In this document: positions 25,925 through 35,655 of the stretch, piece after piece
Layout of the letters: the number at the start of each line of letters is the position of its first letter
Position numbering within the stretch: the stretch's first letter is position 1
Assembly: GCF_001307155.1 (NCBI RefSeq)
Contig: NZ_CP012830.1
Location: forward strand, 806,001 to 870,000
Length of the DNA: 64,000 bases
Direction: 5' to 3'
Origin: Pseudomonas fluorescens
GTDB taxonomy: Bacteria > Pseudomonadota > Gammaproteobacteria > Pseudomonadales > Pseudomonadaceae
The notes under the pieces: model-generated
What the model saw: the letters and a program-made list of their open reading frames with translations, nothing else
What the model was told of the DNA's origin: nothing
Database searches by the model: none
Program-made: the position numbers and the translations under genes

Positions 25925-26821
25925 TTAGCCCTCGCTATCCTGATCAGCCTTCAAGCGATCCCGAAACGCCTTCGGTGAGATCCCCACGCGGCGTCGAAAC
26001 AGCCGGGTGAAATTGGTCGGGTCGGAGAACCCCAGCACATCCGACATCTCGTAGATGGTCATGCTGGTGTAGGTCAGCAATCGCTTGGCCTCCAGCAACT
26101 GGCGCTCGTGCATGATCTGCAATGCCGGTTGTCCCGCCAGCTCACGGCAGGTGCCGTTGAGGTGGGACACGGAAATCCCCAGCCGGTGTGCCAGATCCTC
26201 GACCTTCACGTGCTGGCGATAATTCTCTTCCACCAGTTGAATAAACCCGTTGAGGTATTCGCGTGCACGCTGTGGTCGCTGACTGGCGGCGCGGCGCTGG
26301 ATCACCTGGCGGCTGACCCACACCATGATCACGCTGACCAGCGAATGCATGAGCATTTCGCGTGCTGGCTGGTGCCCGACGTATTCATTCTGCAAGGCTG
26401 TAAACAGGCTGTTGAGGTAGTCCGCATCGCTTCCTGCCGCGTAACTCTCCGCCACTGCCAGGGCATTCACCGAACTGCCCAACTGCGCTTGAAGATGAGC
26501 CACCAGCGGCGCGGCCAGTGTCACCACAAATCCCTCTACATCTTCGGAAAAACGAAAGCCGTGCACCGACAGCGGTGGCAGGATCTGGATCGCGGCTTCG
26601 CTCAGTTGCGTGCGCTGCCCCTCGATCTCCAGCTCCGCCTGACCTTTGTACACAAACAGTAACTGACATAAATCGGCATGCCGATGGGGTTTGATTTCCC
26701 ATTGATGTTCACGGCTGCGTTTGGAAATGGTTTCGCAATGCAACAAGTCAGGGGTCGGCCAGTCCAGGCTCTCGCCATAGAGTTTGAATACGGGAATCGA
26801 AGGAAGGGCAGGCTTGTTCAT
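25925..26821 (-). CDS. pobR: AraC-family activator of pobA (PobR-like)
   Basis: A 298-residue regulator with an N-terminal cupin (HRHADLCQLLFVYKGQAEL, about residues 46-65) that should bind 4-hydroxybenzoate, and a C-terminal double helix-turn-helix (KVEDLAHRLGISVSHLN and IYEMSDVLGFSDPTNFTRLF). It is divergent from pobA with a 177-nt shared control region, as in other pseudomonads, where an AraC-type PobR activates pobA. I chose the ATG at 26821; a GTG one codon upstream is also possible. Confidence 0.88.
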   Translation of the reverse strand: MNKPALPSIPVFKLYGESLDWPTPDLLHCETISKRSREHQWEIKPHRHADLCQLLFVYKGQAELEIEGQRTQLSEAAIQILPPLSVHGFRFSEDVEGFVVTLAAPLVAHLQAQLGSSVNALAVAESYAAGSDADYLNSLFTALQNEYVGHQPAREMLMHSLVSVIMVWVSRQVIQRRAASQRPQRAREYLNGFIQLVEENYRQHVKVEDLAHRLGISVSHLNGTCRELAGQPALQIMHERQLLEAKRLLTYTSMTIYEMSDVLGFSDPTNFTRLFRRRVGISPKAFRDRLKADQDSEG

Positions 26822-26977
26822 CACTTCAGTCCAGGCCTCAGCGTAACGGGCGGTAATCGCCCCGATTGGCGAAATGTACAGGTTTCAGCGCAGTTTTCAC
26901 CTTCAATTGACCGACTCACAAGCGAAAAATGCAAGCACTCGATTCATAAAAACCATTCACCGACTTTGTCCGCGTGA

Positions 26978-28192
<1,215 letters not shown>

Positions 28193-28271
28193 CCTGCTAT
28201 CGACTTACACTGGCGAGCATCCCCGCTCGCCTTGCCTCTTGCGGGTTAATCACCGCCCGCAGGTTTGACCC

Positions 28272-29789
28272 GTGACCAATCTGAACCAGCCTGACTCCAC
28301 CAAACCGGCCATCCGCAGCGTGTTGGTCTCCCTGATGCTGGCGATCTTTCTCGGGGCGCTGGATCAAACCATCGTCGCCGTCTCGATGCCGGCCATTTCA
28401 GCCCAGTTCAAGGATTTCAGCCTGTTGGCCTGGGTCATCGCAGGCTACATGGTGGCGATGACCGTGGCAGTGCCGATCTACGGCAAGCTCGGCGACCTTT
28501 ACGGCCGTCGGCGGCTGATGCTGTTCGGCATGGGATTATTCACGCTGGCCTCGGTGTTTTGCGGCATGGCCCAGAGCATGGAGCAGCTGGTCCTCGCCAG
28601 GATTTTTCAGGGCATCGGTGCCGGCGGAATGATTTCGGTCAGCCAGGCGATCATCGGCGACATCGTGCCGCCCCGCGAACGCGGGCGTTATCAGGGTTAC
28701 TTCAGCAGCATGTACGCGGTGGCCAGCGTGGCCGGGCCGGTGCTCGGCGGTTACATGACCGAGTACCTGTCGTGGCGCTGGGTGTTTCTGATCAACCTGC
28801 CGCTGGGCCTCGGCGCCTGGCTGGTGGCCAACCGCACACTGGTGGGTTTGCCGGTGCCGCAGCGCAAGCCGGTCATCGATTATTTGGGCACGTTGCTGAT
28901 GATCATCGGCCTGACCGCGTTGCTGCTGGGCATCACTCAGGTTGGCCAAGGGCATTCGTGGCGCAGCAGCGAAGTGCTCGGGTTGCTGGCGTGTGCGGTG
29001 CTGACCCTGACGCTGTTCGTCTGGCATGAGCGGCGGGCGCGCGAGCCGTTGCTGCCGATGCACCTGTTCGCCAACCGCAATGCACTCCTCTGCTGGTGCA
29101 CGATTTTCTTCACCAGTTTCCAGGCGATTTCGCTGATTGTGCTGATGCCGCTGCGTTTCCAGAGTGTCACCGGGGCCGGAGCCGACAGCGCGGCGCTGCA
29201 CTTGTTGCCGTTGGCGATGGGGTTGCCGATGGGCGCCTACTTCGCCGGTCGCCGGACCTCGGTGACCGGTCGTTACAAACCGATGATCCTGACAGGCGCC
29301 CTGCTCACCCCGATCGCGATTCTCGGCATGGCGTTCAGCCCGCCGCAAGCGATGCTCATCAGCAGCGCCTTCATGTTGCTCAGTGGCATTGCCACCGGCA
29401 TGCAGTTCCCGACCTCATTGGTCGGCACGCAAAACTCGGTGGAGCAACGCGACATCGGCGTCGCCACCAGCACCACCAACCTGTTTCGCTCACTTGGTGG
29501 CGCGGTCGGCGTGGCATTGATGTCGGCCTTGTTGCTGGCGCTGTTGCAGGATTCGAGTTTCGCCCATTTGACCGGCTCGTCGCTGATCGCCGAAGGCAGT
29601 TCCGGAAACGTTTTGCTCGATGGCCTGAACGCCGCACCGGGCGAGACTCAAAACGCCTTGCGCGCCGAGCTGCTGCTGACCTTCCAGCATTTGCTGATGG
29701 TCAGCGCAGCGGTGTCGTTGCTGGGGCTGGCGGCAGCGATTGCGATGCCGAACAAGGTGTTGCGCGGGCGGGAAGACAAGGTTCGATAG
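28272..29789 (+). CDS. DHA2-family MFS efflux transporter
   Basis: A 505-residue, 14-helix drug:H+ antiporter of the EmrB/QacA type. The family motif DQTIVAVSMPAIS occurs in helix 1, and the loop motif GKLGDLYGRRR follows helix 2; helix 5 carries the antiporter motif GPVLGGYMTEYLSWRWVF. It begins with GTG, 79 nt after pobA. The placement could mean export of an aromatic acid or its intermediate, but no membrane fusion partner is adjacent and the substrate is unknown. Confidence 0.88.
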   Translation: MTNLNQPDSTKPAIRSVLVSLMLAIFLGALDQTIVAVSMPAISAQFKDFSLLAWVIAGYMVAMTVAVPIYGKLGDLYGRRRLMLFGMGLFTLASVFCGMAQSMEQLVLARIFQGIGAGGMISVSQAIIGDIVPPRERGRYQGYFSSMYAVASVAGPVLGGYMTEYLSWRWVFLINLPLGLGAWLVANRTLVGLPVPQRKPVIDYLGTLLMIIGLTALLLGITQVGQGHSWRSSEVLGLLACAVLTLTLFVWHERRAREPLLPMHLFANRNALLCWCTIFFTSFQAISLIVLMPLRFQSVTGAGADSAALHLLPLAMGLPMGAYFAGRRTSVTGRYKPMILTGALLTPIAILGMAFSPPQAMLISSAFMLLSGIATGMQFPTSLVGTQNSVEQRDIGVATSTTNLFRSLGGAVGVALMSALLLALLQDSSFAHLTGSSLIAEGSSGNVLLDGLNAAPGETQNALRAELLLTFQHLLMVSAAVSLLGLAAAIAMPNKVLRGREDKVR

Positions 29790-29805
29790 AGAGACCGAGT
29801 CGCCT

Positions 29806-29876
29806 GCATCGCGGGCAAGCCTTGCTCCTACAAGAGCAGTGCATTACCTGTAGGAGCAAGGCTTGCCCGCGATGGC
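29806..29876. repeat. Inverted pair of GTAGGAGCAAGGCTTGCCCGCGATG repeats
   Basis: GCATCGCGGGCAAGCCTTGC and its reverse complement flank 20 nt. The two units face outward relative to the pair at 14258, so this is the opposite arrangement of the same repeat. It lies between convergent genes. Confidence 0.85.
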
Positions 29877-29945
29877 GTCATCACAAATACCACATCATCA
29901 AGAGCTGTAATCCCCCCGCAGCCACAGGTGTTCAACGCCTATACA

Positions 29946-30794
29946 TCAAGGTCGAGCGTTGAGCTGCTGCTGCAGGTTCTGGATCTGGCTCTGCAAGGTG
30001 GTGATGTTGCGTGTGACCTGGCCACGGAAGGCGTCGAACTCGGCGACATTCGCATTGCTGCCTTGAGCCGCGGCCGGGCGGCTGTCCTGCTGGCTTTTGA
30101 TCACTACCAATTCTTGCTCCAGGCGCTCGATCGCCGCACTCGGGTTGCCTTGTTTCTTCAAGGCGGCGATTTCGGCACTCAGGCTTTTCAGCTGGGCATC
30201 GAACTTGCTGGTGTCGCTCGGGGTATTTTTCAGGGTCGTCACGTCAGCGCTCAGGGCTTTCAGATCGGTTTGCAATTGAGCGTTGACGGCATGTTGCTCA
30301 ACGCTTTGCGCAGCGATCTGTGCCAGCCGCTTGTCCAGGTCCGACGCCTGGCCGACTACGCCTTGCTGCTGTTGGTTCTGCTCCACCAGCTTGGTTTCAA
30401 GTTGCTTGATTTTCAGTTTCAGCGCTTCGCTGTCGCTGGTGACGTTCGACTGACTGGCGACCACTTTGCCGGAAATATCCTGCAAGCGCCCGGCGGCCTC
30501 CTCGCTGATGCGGGCAAAACTTTCCTGGGTCGCGACCAGTTGCTGCTCCATCAGCGAGATCTGCTGAAAACTCCACCAGGCAAGGCCGGCAAAAGCGAAC
30601 AGCAACGCCCCGACCAAGGCCCACAACGGGCCGGTGCTCGGGACTTTTACTTTGCCCCTGCTCGCGTTTCGCGCATGTACGCTGGTGTGTTCACGGGCAG
30701 CGGCGGCGGTTGGAAAATCGTCGGCATCGTGAGGGTCGGCACGCAGGCTCGGTACATCGTCGAAGTCGTCGTTGGCATCGTTACGCATGGACAT
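29946..30794 (-). CDS. Single-pass membrane protein with long coiled coil
   Basis: A 282-residue protein: an acidic N-terminal cytoplasmic region (residues 1-55), one TM helix (LWALVGALLFAFAGLAWWSF, about 57-76), then about 190 residues of heptad-like periplasmic coiled coil rich in Gln, Ser and Leu. No enzymatic motif. The ATG giving MSMRNDAND has AGAAAGG 8 nt upstream; an in-frame ATG at 30860 would add 22 atypical residues. Function unknown; such proteins often organise envelope complexes. It is downstream of the epimerase on the same strand. Confidence 0.75.
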   Translation of the reverse strand: MSMRNDANDDFDDVPSLRADPHDADDFPTAAAAREHTSVHARNASRGKVKVPSTGPLWALVGALLFAFAGLAWWSFQQISLMEQQLVATQESFARISEEAAGRLQDISGKVVASQSNVTSDSEALKLKIKQLETKLVEQNQQQQGVVGQASDLDKRLAQIAAQSVEQHAVNAQLQTDLKALSADVTTLKNTPSDTSKFDAQLKSLSAEIAALKKQGNPSAAIERLEQELVVIKSQQDSRPAAAQGSNANVAEFDAFRGQVTRNITTLQSQIQNLQQQLNARP

Positions 30795-30894
30795 GAGGCA
30801 ACCTTTCTGAACCACAGTGATGGCTAAATGCGACGAGTATAAACCCTGAACTCGCCGCATTGATCGACCGTGATCAGTTGGCTCGGTTCAGAGT

Positions 30895-31893
30895 TTATTT
30901 TGCGCCCGGGTCCTGGGCCTTCCACCAGCCGCAAAACTCATCGAGCGCCGTCCACAGACTGACCTTGGGATCGTAGTCCAGATAATGCCTGGCGCGGCTG
31001 ATATCGAGGGTGAAGTTTTTGTTCATCACTTGCATGCCCAAACGTGACAGGGTCGGTTCCGGACGCCCCGGCCAGAGTGCGCAAAAGCCCTCGTTCAGCG
31101 CCGCAATGCTGTAGGCCAAACCGTAGGAGCGATGACGAGTCACCTGCGGGACGTCCATCTGGCGCATTACATAATTGACCACATCCCACAGCGGCACCGG
31201 CGCGCCGTTGCTGATGTTGTAGGCCTTGCCAAGCGCCGATCCCGTCGCCAGCAAACAGCTGAGCATGGCTTCGTTGAGGTTCTGCATGCTGGTGAAATCG
31301 ACCTTGTTCAGGCCGTTGCCGATGATTGCCAAACGCCCTTTGCGCTGCATGTTCAACAGACGCGGGAAAATGCTCATGTCACCGGCTCCAGTGACAAAGC
31401 GCGGGCGCAGGGCCAGTACTTCAAGACCAAACTCCTGAGCACCGAAGACTTTTTGCTCGGCCAGGTATTTGGTCGCTGCATAAGGATGCTTGAAGCGCTT
31501 GGGTACCTGTTCTTCGGTCAGCCCCAGGTGGTCACGGCCATCGAAGTAGATCGAGGGTGACGACAAGTGCACCAGCCGCCGGACGTTCTGTTTCAGGCAG
31601 GCTTCGACCACGTTTTCGGTGACCAGCACGTTACCCTGATGGAAGTCCTGATAGCGCCCCCAAAGCCCCACCGCACCCGCGCAATGCACCACGGCTTCGA
31701 CGTCTGCGCACAGCTCGCGAACCAGTTCCGGGTCACTCAAATCGCCCTGGACAAACTCCGCGCCCCGCCGTACCAGATGTTCGACGCCTTCGGCCCGGCG
31801 GCCGTTGACCCGCACGTCCAGGCCCTGCTCCAGGGCGAAACGCGCAAAGCGCCCGCCAATGAAGCCGCTTGCGCCGGTGACCAGAATTTTCAT
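30895..31893 (-). CDS. NAD(P)-dependent epimerase/dehydratase family protein
   Basis: A 332-residue extended short-chain dehydrogenase. The cofactor motif GASGFIGG is at residues 7-14, and the catalytic YAATK (Tyr-x-x-x-Lys) follows HLSSPSIYFDGRDH, as in 3-beta-hydroxysteroid dehydrogenase-like members. Substrate not evident. It appears cotranscribed with the coiled-coil gene downstream (100-nt gap) and follows argP on the same strand. Synteny with the sodB region of P. aeruginosa is retained. Confidence 0.88.
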   Translation of the reverse strand: MKILVTGASGFIGGRFARFALEQGLDVRVNGRRAEGVEHLVRRGAEFVQGDLSDPELVRELCADVEAVVHCAGAVGLWGRYQDFHQGNVLVTENVVEACLKQNVRRLVHLSSPSIYFDGRDHLGLTEEQVPKRFKHPYAATKYLAEQKVFGAQEFGLEVLALRPRFVTGAGDMSIFPRLLNMQRKGRLAIIGNGLNKVDFTSMQNLNEAMLSCLLATGSALGKAYNISNGAPVPLWDVVNYVMRQMDVPQVTRHRSYGLAYSIAALNEGFCALWPGRPEPTLSRLGMQVMNKNFTLDISRARHYLDYDPKVSLWTALDEFCGWWKAQDPGAK

Positions 31894-31964
31894 GACTTGC
31901 TCCGATGTGTTTCGTTTTTCATGCGTGTCGCATTACCGATTTCGTCTGCTCTTGACGCTGCCCG

Positions 31965-32858
31965 TCAGTCCAACGGCACCAGCCACTGCCTGGATAAACG
32001 TACCAGATGCTCGGTGAGTAACCCCAGCAACTGGCCACCATTGCGCCAATGATGCCAGTACAACGGCACATCAATCGGTTTATCTGGCAACAACTCCACC
32101 AGCACACCGCGCTCAAGCTGTTCACGCACCTGCAACTCCGGCACCAGTCCCCAGCCCAGACCGGCTTCAGTCAGACGGATAAAACCTTCGGATGACGGGC
32201 ACAAATGATGTTCGAAACCACCCTCCACGCCCAATGACGCCAGGTAACGGTGCTGCAAAAAGTCATCCGGGCCAAACACCAGCGCCGGCGTGCGCGCCAA
32301 CTGATCGGCCCTGACCCCTTGGGGAAAATGCCGGGCAATAAACGCCGGGCTGGCCAGCGCGCGGTAACGCATGGCGCCCAGCAACACGCTGCGAGCGCCA
32401 GCCACCGGGCGCTCACTGGCACACACGCACGCCGCCACTTCACCGGCGCGCATGCGTTTGAGGCCAACGGTCTGGTCTTCCACCACCAGGTCGAGCAATA
32501 GATGTTGCTCGGCGCAAAAGTCACTCACCGCCTCGGCCCACCACGTGGCCAGGCTGTCGGCGTTGAGGGCGATGCGCAGGCGTTCCGGCAAGCCTTCTTC
32601 GTCCAGCGCCGGCACCAGGCTTTGCAGGTCGCGCTCCAGCAAACGCACCTGCTGCACATGGTTGAGCAGACGCCGGCCAATCTCGGTCGGTGCCGGTGGC
32701 GTGGCCCGCACCAGCACCGGCTGGCCGATGCGCGCTTCGAGCAACTTGATGCGCTGGGAGATCGCCGATTGCGACAACCCCAACACCTGAGCGGCGCGCT
32801 CGAACCCGGCCTGCTCAACCACCGCAGCAAGGGCGGACAGCAATTTATAGTCGAACAT
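31965..32858 (-). CDS. argP: ArgP (IciA) family LysR regulator
   Basis: A 297-residue regulator of the ArgP family. The N-terminus MFDYKLLSALAAVVEQAGFERAAQVLGLSQSAISQRI carries the helix-turn-helix. In E. coli ArgP binds arginine or lysine and activates the exporter argO. Here it is divergent from an ACT-domain gene and a LysE/ArgO exporter gene (96-nt control region), so the same circuit is very likely. Confidence 0.9.
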   Translation of the reverse strand: MFDYKLLSALAAVVEQAGFERAAQVLGLSQSAISQRIKLLEARIGQPVLVRATPPAPTEIGRRLLNHVQQVRLLERDLQSLVPALDEEGLPERLRIALNADSLATWWAEAVSDFCAEQHLLLDLVVEDQTVGLKRMRAGEVAACVCASERPVAGARSVLLGAMRYRALASPAFIARHFPQGVRADQLARTPALVFGPDDFLQHRYLASLGVEGGFEHHLCPSSEGFIRLTEAGLGWGLVPELQVREQLERGVLVELLPDKPIDVPLYWHHWRNGGQLLGLLTEHLVRLSRQWLVPLD

Positions 32859-32954
32859 CAGTTTTCCTAATGAGCGATCAGCAATATTGGTTTTTCTTAT
32901 ACAACCTGGAGCAGGAGAATGACCAGCAAGAACTCTTGAACAAGGATCAGCGAC

Positions 32955-33356
32955 ATGGCTGGCGAAACCTCATTGAACACCCTGCTGCGCAGCATGAGCC
33001 CGCAGCTCAACGACGGCGAATACGTGTTCTGTACGATTCGCGACGGTCACCTGCCGAAGGGCTGCGAAATCATCGGCAGTTTCCGCGAACAGGAAGGCCT
33101 GACGGTGATTCTTGAGCGCTCGCAAGCCGAAAAGGCCGGGTTGAGTTTCGACTATCTGGCGGCGTGGATCACCCTCAACGTGCATTCGGCCCTCGAAGCC
33201 GTTGGCCTGACCGCCGCCTTCGCCACAGCCCTCGGCCAGGCCGGGATCAGCTGCAACGTGATTGCCGGCTATTACCACGACCATTTGTTTGTCGGCCAGG
33301 CCGACGCCAAGCGCGCGATGTCGGTACTGCGGCAGCTCGCGGCCAACGCGGAGTAA
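32955..33356 (+). CDS. ACT-domain protein between argP and argO
   Basis: A 133-residue soluble protein built of two ACT-like halves (GEYVFCTIRDGHLPKGCEII with VILERSQAEKAG, then AWITLNVHSALEAVGLTAA with ISCNVIAGYYHDHLFV). ACT domains bind amino acids. Because it lies 5 nt before the ArgO exporter gene and next to ArgP, it may sense basic amino acids to tune export, but this is inferred. It corresponds to PA4364 by position (from memory). Confidence 0.82.
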   Translation: MAGETSLNTLLRSMSPQLNDGEYVFCTIRDGHLPKGCEIIGSFREQEGLTVILERSQAEKAGLSFDYLAAWITLNVHSALEAVGLTAAFATALGQAGISCNVIAGYYHDHLFVGQADAKRAMSVLRQLAANAE

Positions 33357-33361
33357 ACCTT

Positions 33362-33964
33362 ATGTGGCAAAGTTATGTGAACGGCCTGTTGGTCGCTGCG
33401 GGACTGATCATGGCGATCGGTACGCAAAATGCGTTCGTGCTGGCGCAAAGCCTGCGCCGCGAACATCACCTGCCGGTGGCGGCGCTCTGCGTGACCTGCG
33501 ATGCGTTGCTGGTGGCCGCCGGAGTGTTCGGGCTGGCGACGATCCTCGCGCAAAATCCACTGTTGCTGGCGATCGCCCGTTGGGGTGGCGCAGCCTTCCT
33601 GCTGTGGTACGGCAGCCTGGCCCTGCGTCGCGCCTGTTCCAGGCAAAGCCTGCAACAGGGTGAAAACCAGACCGTGCGTTCATTGCGCGCGGTATTGCTC
33701 AGTGCACTGGCGGTGACGCTGCTCAACCCTCATGTGTATCTGGACACGGTGTTGCTGATCGGTTCGCTCGGGGCCCAACAAACCGTGCCGAGCGCTTATG
33801 TAGTGGGCGCGGCCAGCGCATCATTGCTGTGGTTTTTCACCCTGGCGCTGGGTGCCGCGTGGCTGGCGCCGTGGCTGGCACGCCCGAGCACCTGGCGGAT
33901 TCTCGACCTGCTGGTGGCGGTGATGATGTTTGCCGTGGCCTTTCAACTGATCAGCGCCGCCTGA
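33362..33964 (+). CDS. argO: LysE/ArgO-family amino acid exporter
   Basis: A 200-residue inner-membrane protein with six predicted helices and the family motif GLIMAIGTQNAFVLAQSL near the N-terminus and LNPHVYLDTV in the second half. It exports arginine and possibly lysine or toxic analogues such as canavanine. The start is 5 nt after the ACT-domain gene, so the two are co-translated. Expected activator: the divergently encoded ArgP. Confidence 0.92.
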   Translation: MWQSYVNGLLVAAGLIMAIGTQNAFVLAQSLRREHHLPVAALCVTCDALLVAAGVFGLATILAQNPLLLAIARWGGAAFLLWYGSLALRRACSRQSLQQGENQTVRSLRAVLLSALAVTLLNPHVYLDTVLLIGSLGAQQTVPSAYVVGAASASLLWFFTLALGAAWLAPWLARPSTWRILDLLVAVMMFAVAFQLISAA

Positions 33965-34138
33965 ATATTACAAACGGCTCTGGAACCTCTATTCCACACA
34001 GTTGCTGCGTGGTTAAGCCGCACCCCCGGTGCTATGATCCGACACCTGCGCCGCAAAGAGTACAAACTCCCGGCGCTTGTCTGGCCGCCCGTGATCGGCC
34101 TTGCGCTCACCGCAACTGACCTGATTAGGAGAATCACC

Positions 34139-34735
34139 ATGGCTTTCGAATTGCCGCCACTGCCTTACGCACACGATGCACTGCAGCCGCACATTTCCAA
34201 GGAAACGCTGGAATATCACCACGACAAGCACCACAACACCTACGTCGTGAACCTGAACAACCTGGTGCCAGGCACCGAGTTCGAAGGCAAGACCCTGGAA
34301 CAAATCGTCAAGACTTCTTCGGGTGGCATCTTCAACAACGCCGCTCAGGTCTGGAACCACACTTTCTACTGGAACTGCATGGCGCCAAACGCTGGCGGTC
34401 AACCAACCGGCGCACTGGCTGACGCAATCAACGCGGCTTTCGGTTCGTTCGACAAGTTCAAAGAAGAATTCACCAAGACTTCGATCGGCACCTTCGGTTC
34501 CGGTTGGGGCTGGCTGGTGAAAAAAGCTGACGGTTCCCTGGCCCTGGCCAGCACCATCGGCGCCGGCAACCCGCTGACCAGCGGCGACACCCCGCTGCTG
34601 ACCTGCGACGTCTGGGAACACGCTTACTACATCGACTACCGCAACCTGCGTCCGAAGTACGTTGAAGCGTTCTGGAATCTGGTTAACTGGAAGTTCGTGG
34701 CTGAGCAGTTCGAAGGCAAAACCTTCACCGCTTAA
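34139..34735 (+). CDS. sodB: Iron superoxide dismutase
   Basis: A 198-residue cytosolic superoxide dismutase. Metal ligands are H27, H74, D157 and H161, at family positions. Residues such as [16 protein letters not shown] and the Gln in that motif mark the Fe rather than Mn subgroup. The ATG giving [10 protein letters not shown] follows TAGGAGA by 7 nt. It has its own terminator. In P. aeruginosa it directly precedes bifA; here an accessory island intervenes. Confidence 0.96.
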   Translation: MAFELPPLPYAHDALQPHISKETLEYHHDKHHNTYVVNLNNLVPGTEFEGKTLEQIVKTSSGGIFNNAAQVWNHTFYWNCMAPNAGGQPTGALADAINAAFGSFDKFKEEFTKTSIGTFGSGWGWLVKKADGSLALASTIGAGNPLTSGDTPLLTCDVWEHAYYIDYRNLRPKYVEAFWNLVNWKFVAEQFEGKTFTA

Positions 34736-34750
34736 GTCTGCTTGCAGTCA

Positions 34751-34779
34751 AAAAAACCCGGCATTGCCGGGTTTTTTTA
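34751..34779. terminator. Bidirectional terminator between sodB and the DUF3077-like gene
   Basis: AAAAAACCCGGC-ATT-GCCGGGTTTTTTT: a 6-bp GC stem flanked by A and T runs, serving sodB on the + strand and the small gene on the - strand. Confidence 0.9.
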
Positions 34780-34793
34780 TGGTTGAACATCGG

Positions 34794-35087
34794 CTATTGG
34801 TGCTGGGAGGCCTCAAAACCACGCTGCTCAATCACCCCAAACACATCGGCAACATCCTGGATCATGATCCGGGCGATGTTGGTGACGGTGTTGATGTCGT
34901 TCTCGGCGTAGTCCGGCAGGCTGGTGCAAGCCATGAGGTTGAGGTACTTGAGGACGGCATTAAGGCGTTCGCTGACGCAGTTGTGGAGATCGCGTAGCGG
35001 CGCATCACTGTCGATGAGCAGGACGGGGTAATCGGTGGCGAATTGGGCCATGGGGGTGAAGCGGCGTGACGGGTTGTTCATCGTCAT
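34794..35087 (-). CDS. Small hypothetical protein (DUF3077-like)
   Basis: A 97-residue soluble protein, largely helical. The pattern APLRDLHNCVSERLNAVLKYLN then NDINTVTNIARIMIQDVADV resembles the small Pseudomonas DUF3077 family, in which an N-terminal acidic part precedes a helical bundle; function unknown. The ATG giving MTMNNPSRR has GAGGAAGA about 9 nt upstream. The frame stays open for another 43 codons upstream, across a hairpin, so a longer product from ATG 35216 is possible but looks less likely. It marks the left edge of the accessory island between sodB and bifA. Confidence 0.65.
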   Translation of the reverse strand: MTMNNPSRRFTPMAQFATDYPVLLIDSDAPLRDLHNCVSERLNAVLKYLNLMACTSLPDYAENDINTVTNIARIMIQDVADVFGVIEQRGFEASQHQ

Positions 35088-35345
35088 AAGTAAATCTTCC
35101 TCGAATCTAAAAGAAGAGCTACCGCCGTTCGCTGCGAAACGAATGGGGTGGTAGCTATGTGCGGGTTCGCAGACCAGGGATACGAGGAACCCGGCAGACC
35201 CGAAGATCTCCCACACACAGCCACCATAAAACGGACTTCGGGCGTTGAGACGACCGTCGTTACTTTTTAGGGTGCTAGGTTACTACACGTATCGTAAGGG
35301 CTGCGAAACCCCGTAGCCGATTGACATTGGCCACGGGAGAACTTT
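35088..35345 (-). ncRNA. Candidate structured 5' leader of the DUF3077-like gene
   Basis: On the reverse strand this 250-nt leader contains a stem of AGCTACC with GGTGGTAGCT (35117-35158) and further pairs near GGGTTCGCAG...GAACCC. I recall similar sequence in front of related small genes in Pseudomonas, but cannot confirm it here. The remaining stretch to 35395 shows nothing else definite. Confidence 0.35.
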
Positions 35346-35397
35346 AGGCGTCGACTTTAGTGACTGCAACTGCGGTGTAGGACGGTTGCGCGGTCAT

Positions 35398-35528
35398 TGT
35401 GGCGAGGGAGCTTGCTCCCGTTCGGCGGCGAAGCCGGCGTAAACCGGCTACTCGATGTGACTGGAGGAATGAACGCGCAGGTTTTTTGGCTGCTTCCCCC
35501 CCCGATGAGAACAAGCTCTCTCGCCACA
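35398..35528. repeat. Inverted pair of GTGGCGAGGGAGCTTGC repeats
   Basis: TGTGGCGAGGGAGCTTGCTC at the left and GAACAAGCTCTCTCGCCACA at the right are imperfect reverse complements. Same family as at 4174 and 23542. From here to 35632 there is AT-rich sequence without a recognisable gene. Confidence 0.75.
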
Positions 35529-35634
35529 CCGGGAGCAGTCCTACAAGTATTAGGGACATGCAAAAATCAAAAAATCGCAGCTTTCGCAGCGCCTATTTTT
35601 GAAAACAAACCTGTCCTTGCGCGTCCCTTGCAGA

Positions 35635-35655
35635 TACCTGCCGGTGGCGTGCTCA
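35635..35655. other. 19-nt scar of a third immunity-type gene
   Basis: On the reverse strand, TGAGCACGCCACCGGCAGG follows the last codon of the second immunity-like gene. It is identical to bases 2-20 of both immunity-like genes (ATGAGCACGCCACC...). The stop codon of copy 2 is thus formed at the start of a vanished third copy. Confidence 0.6.
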
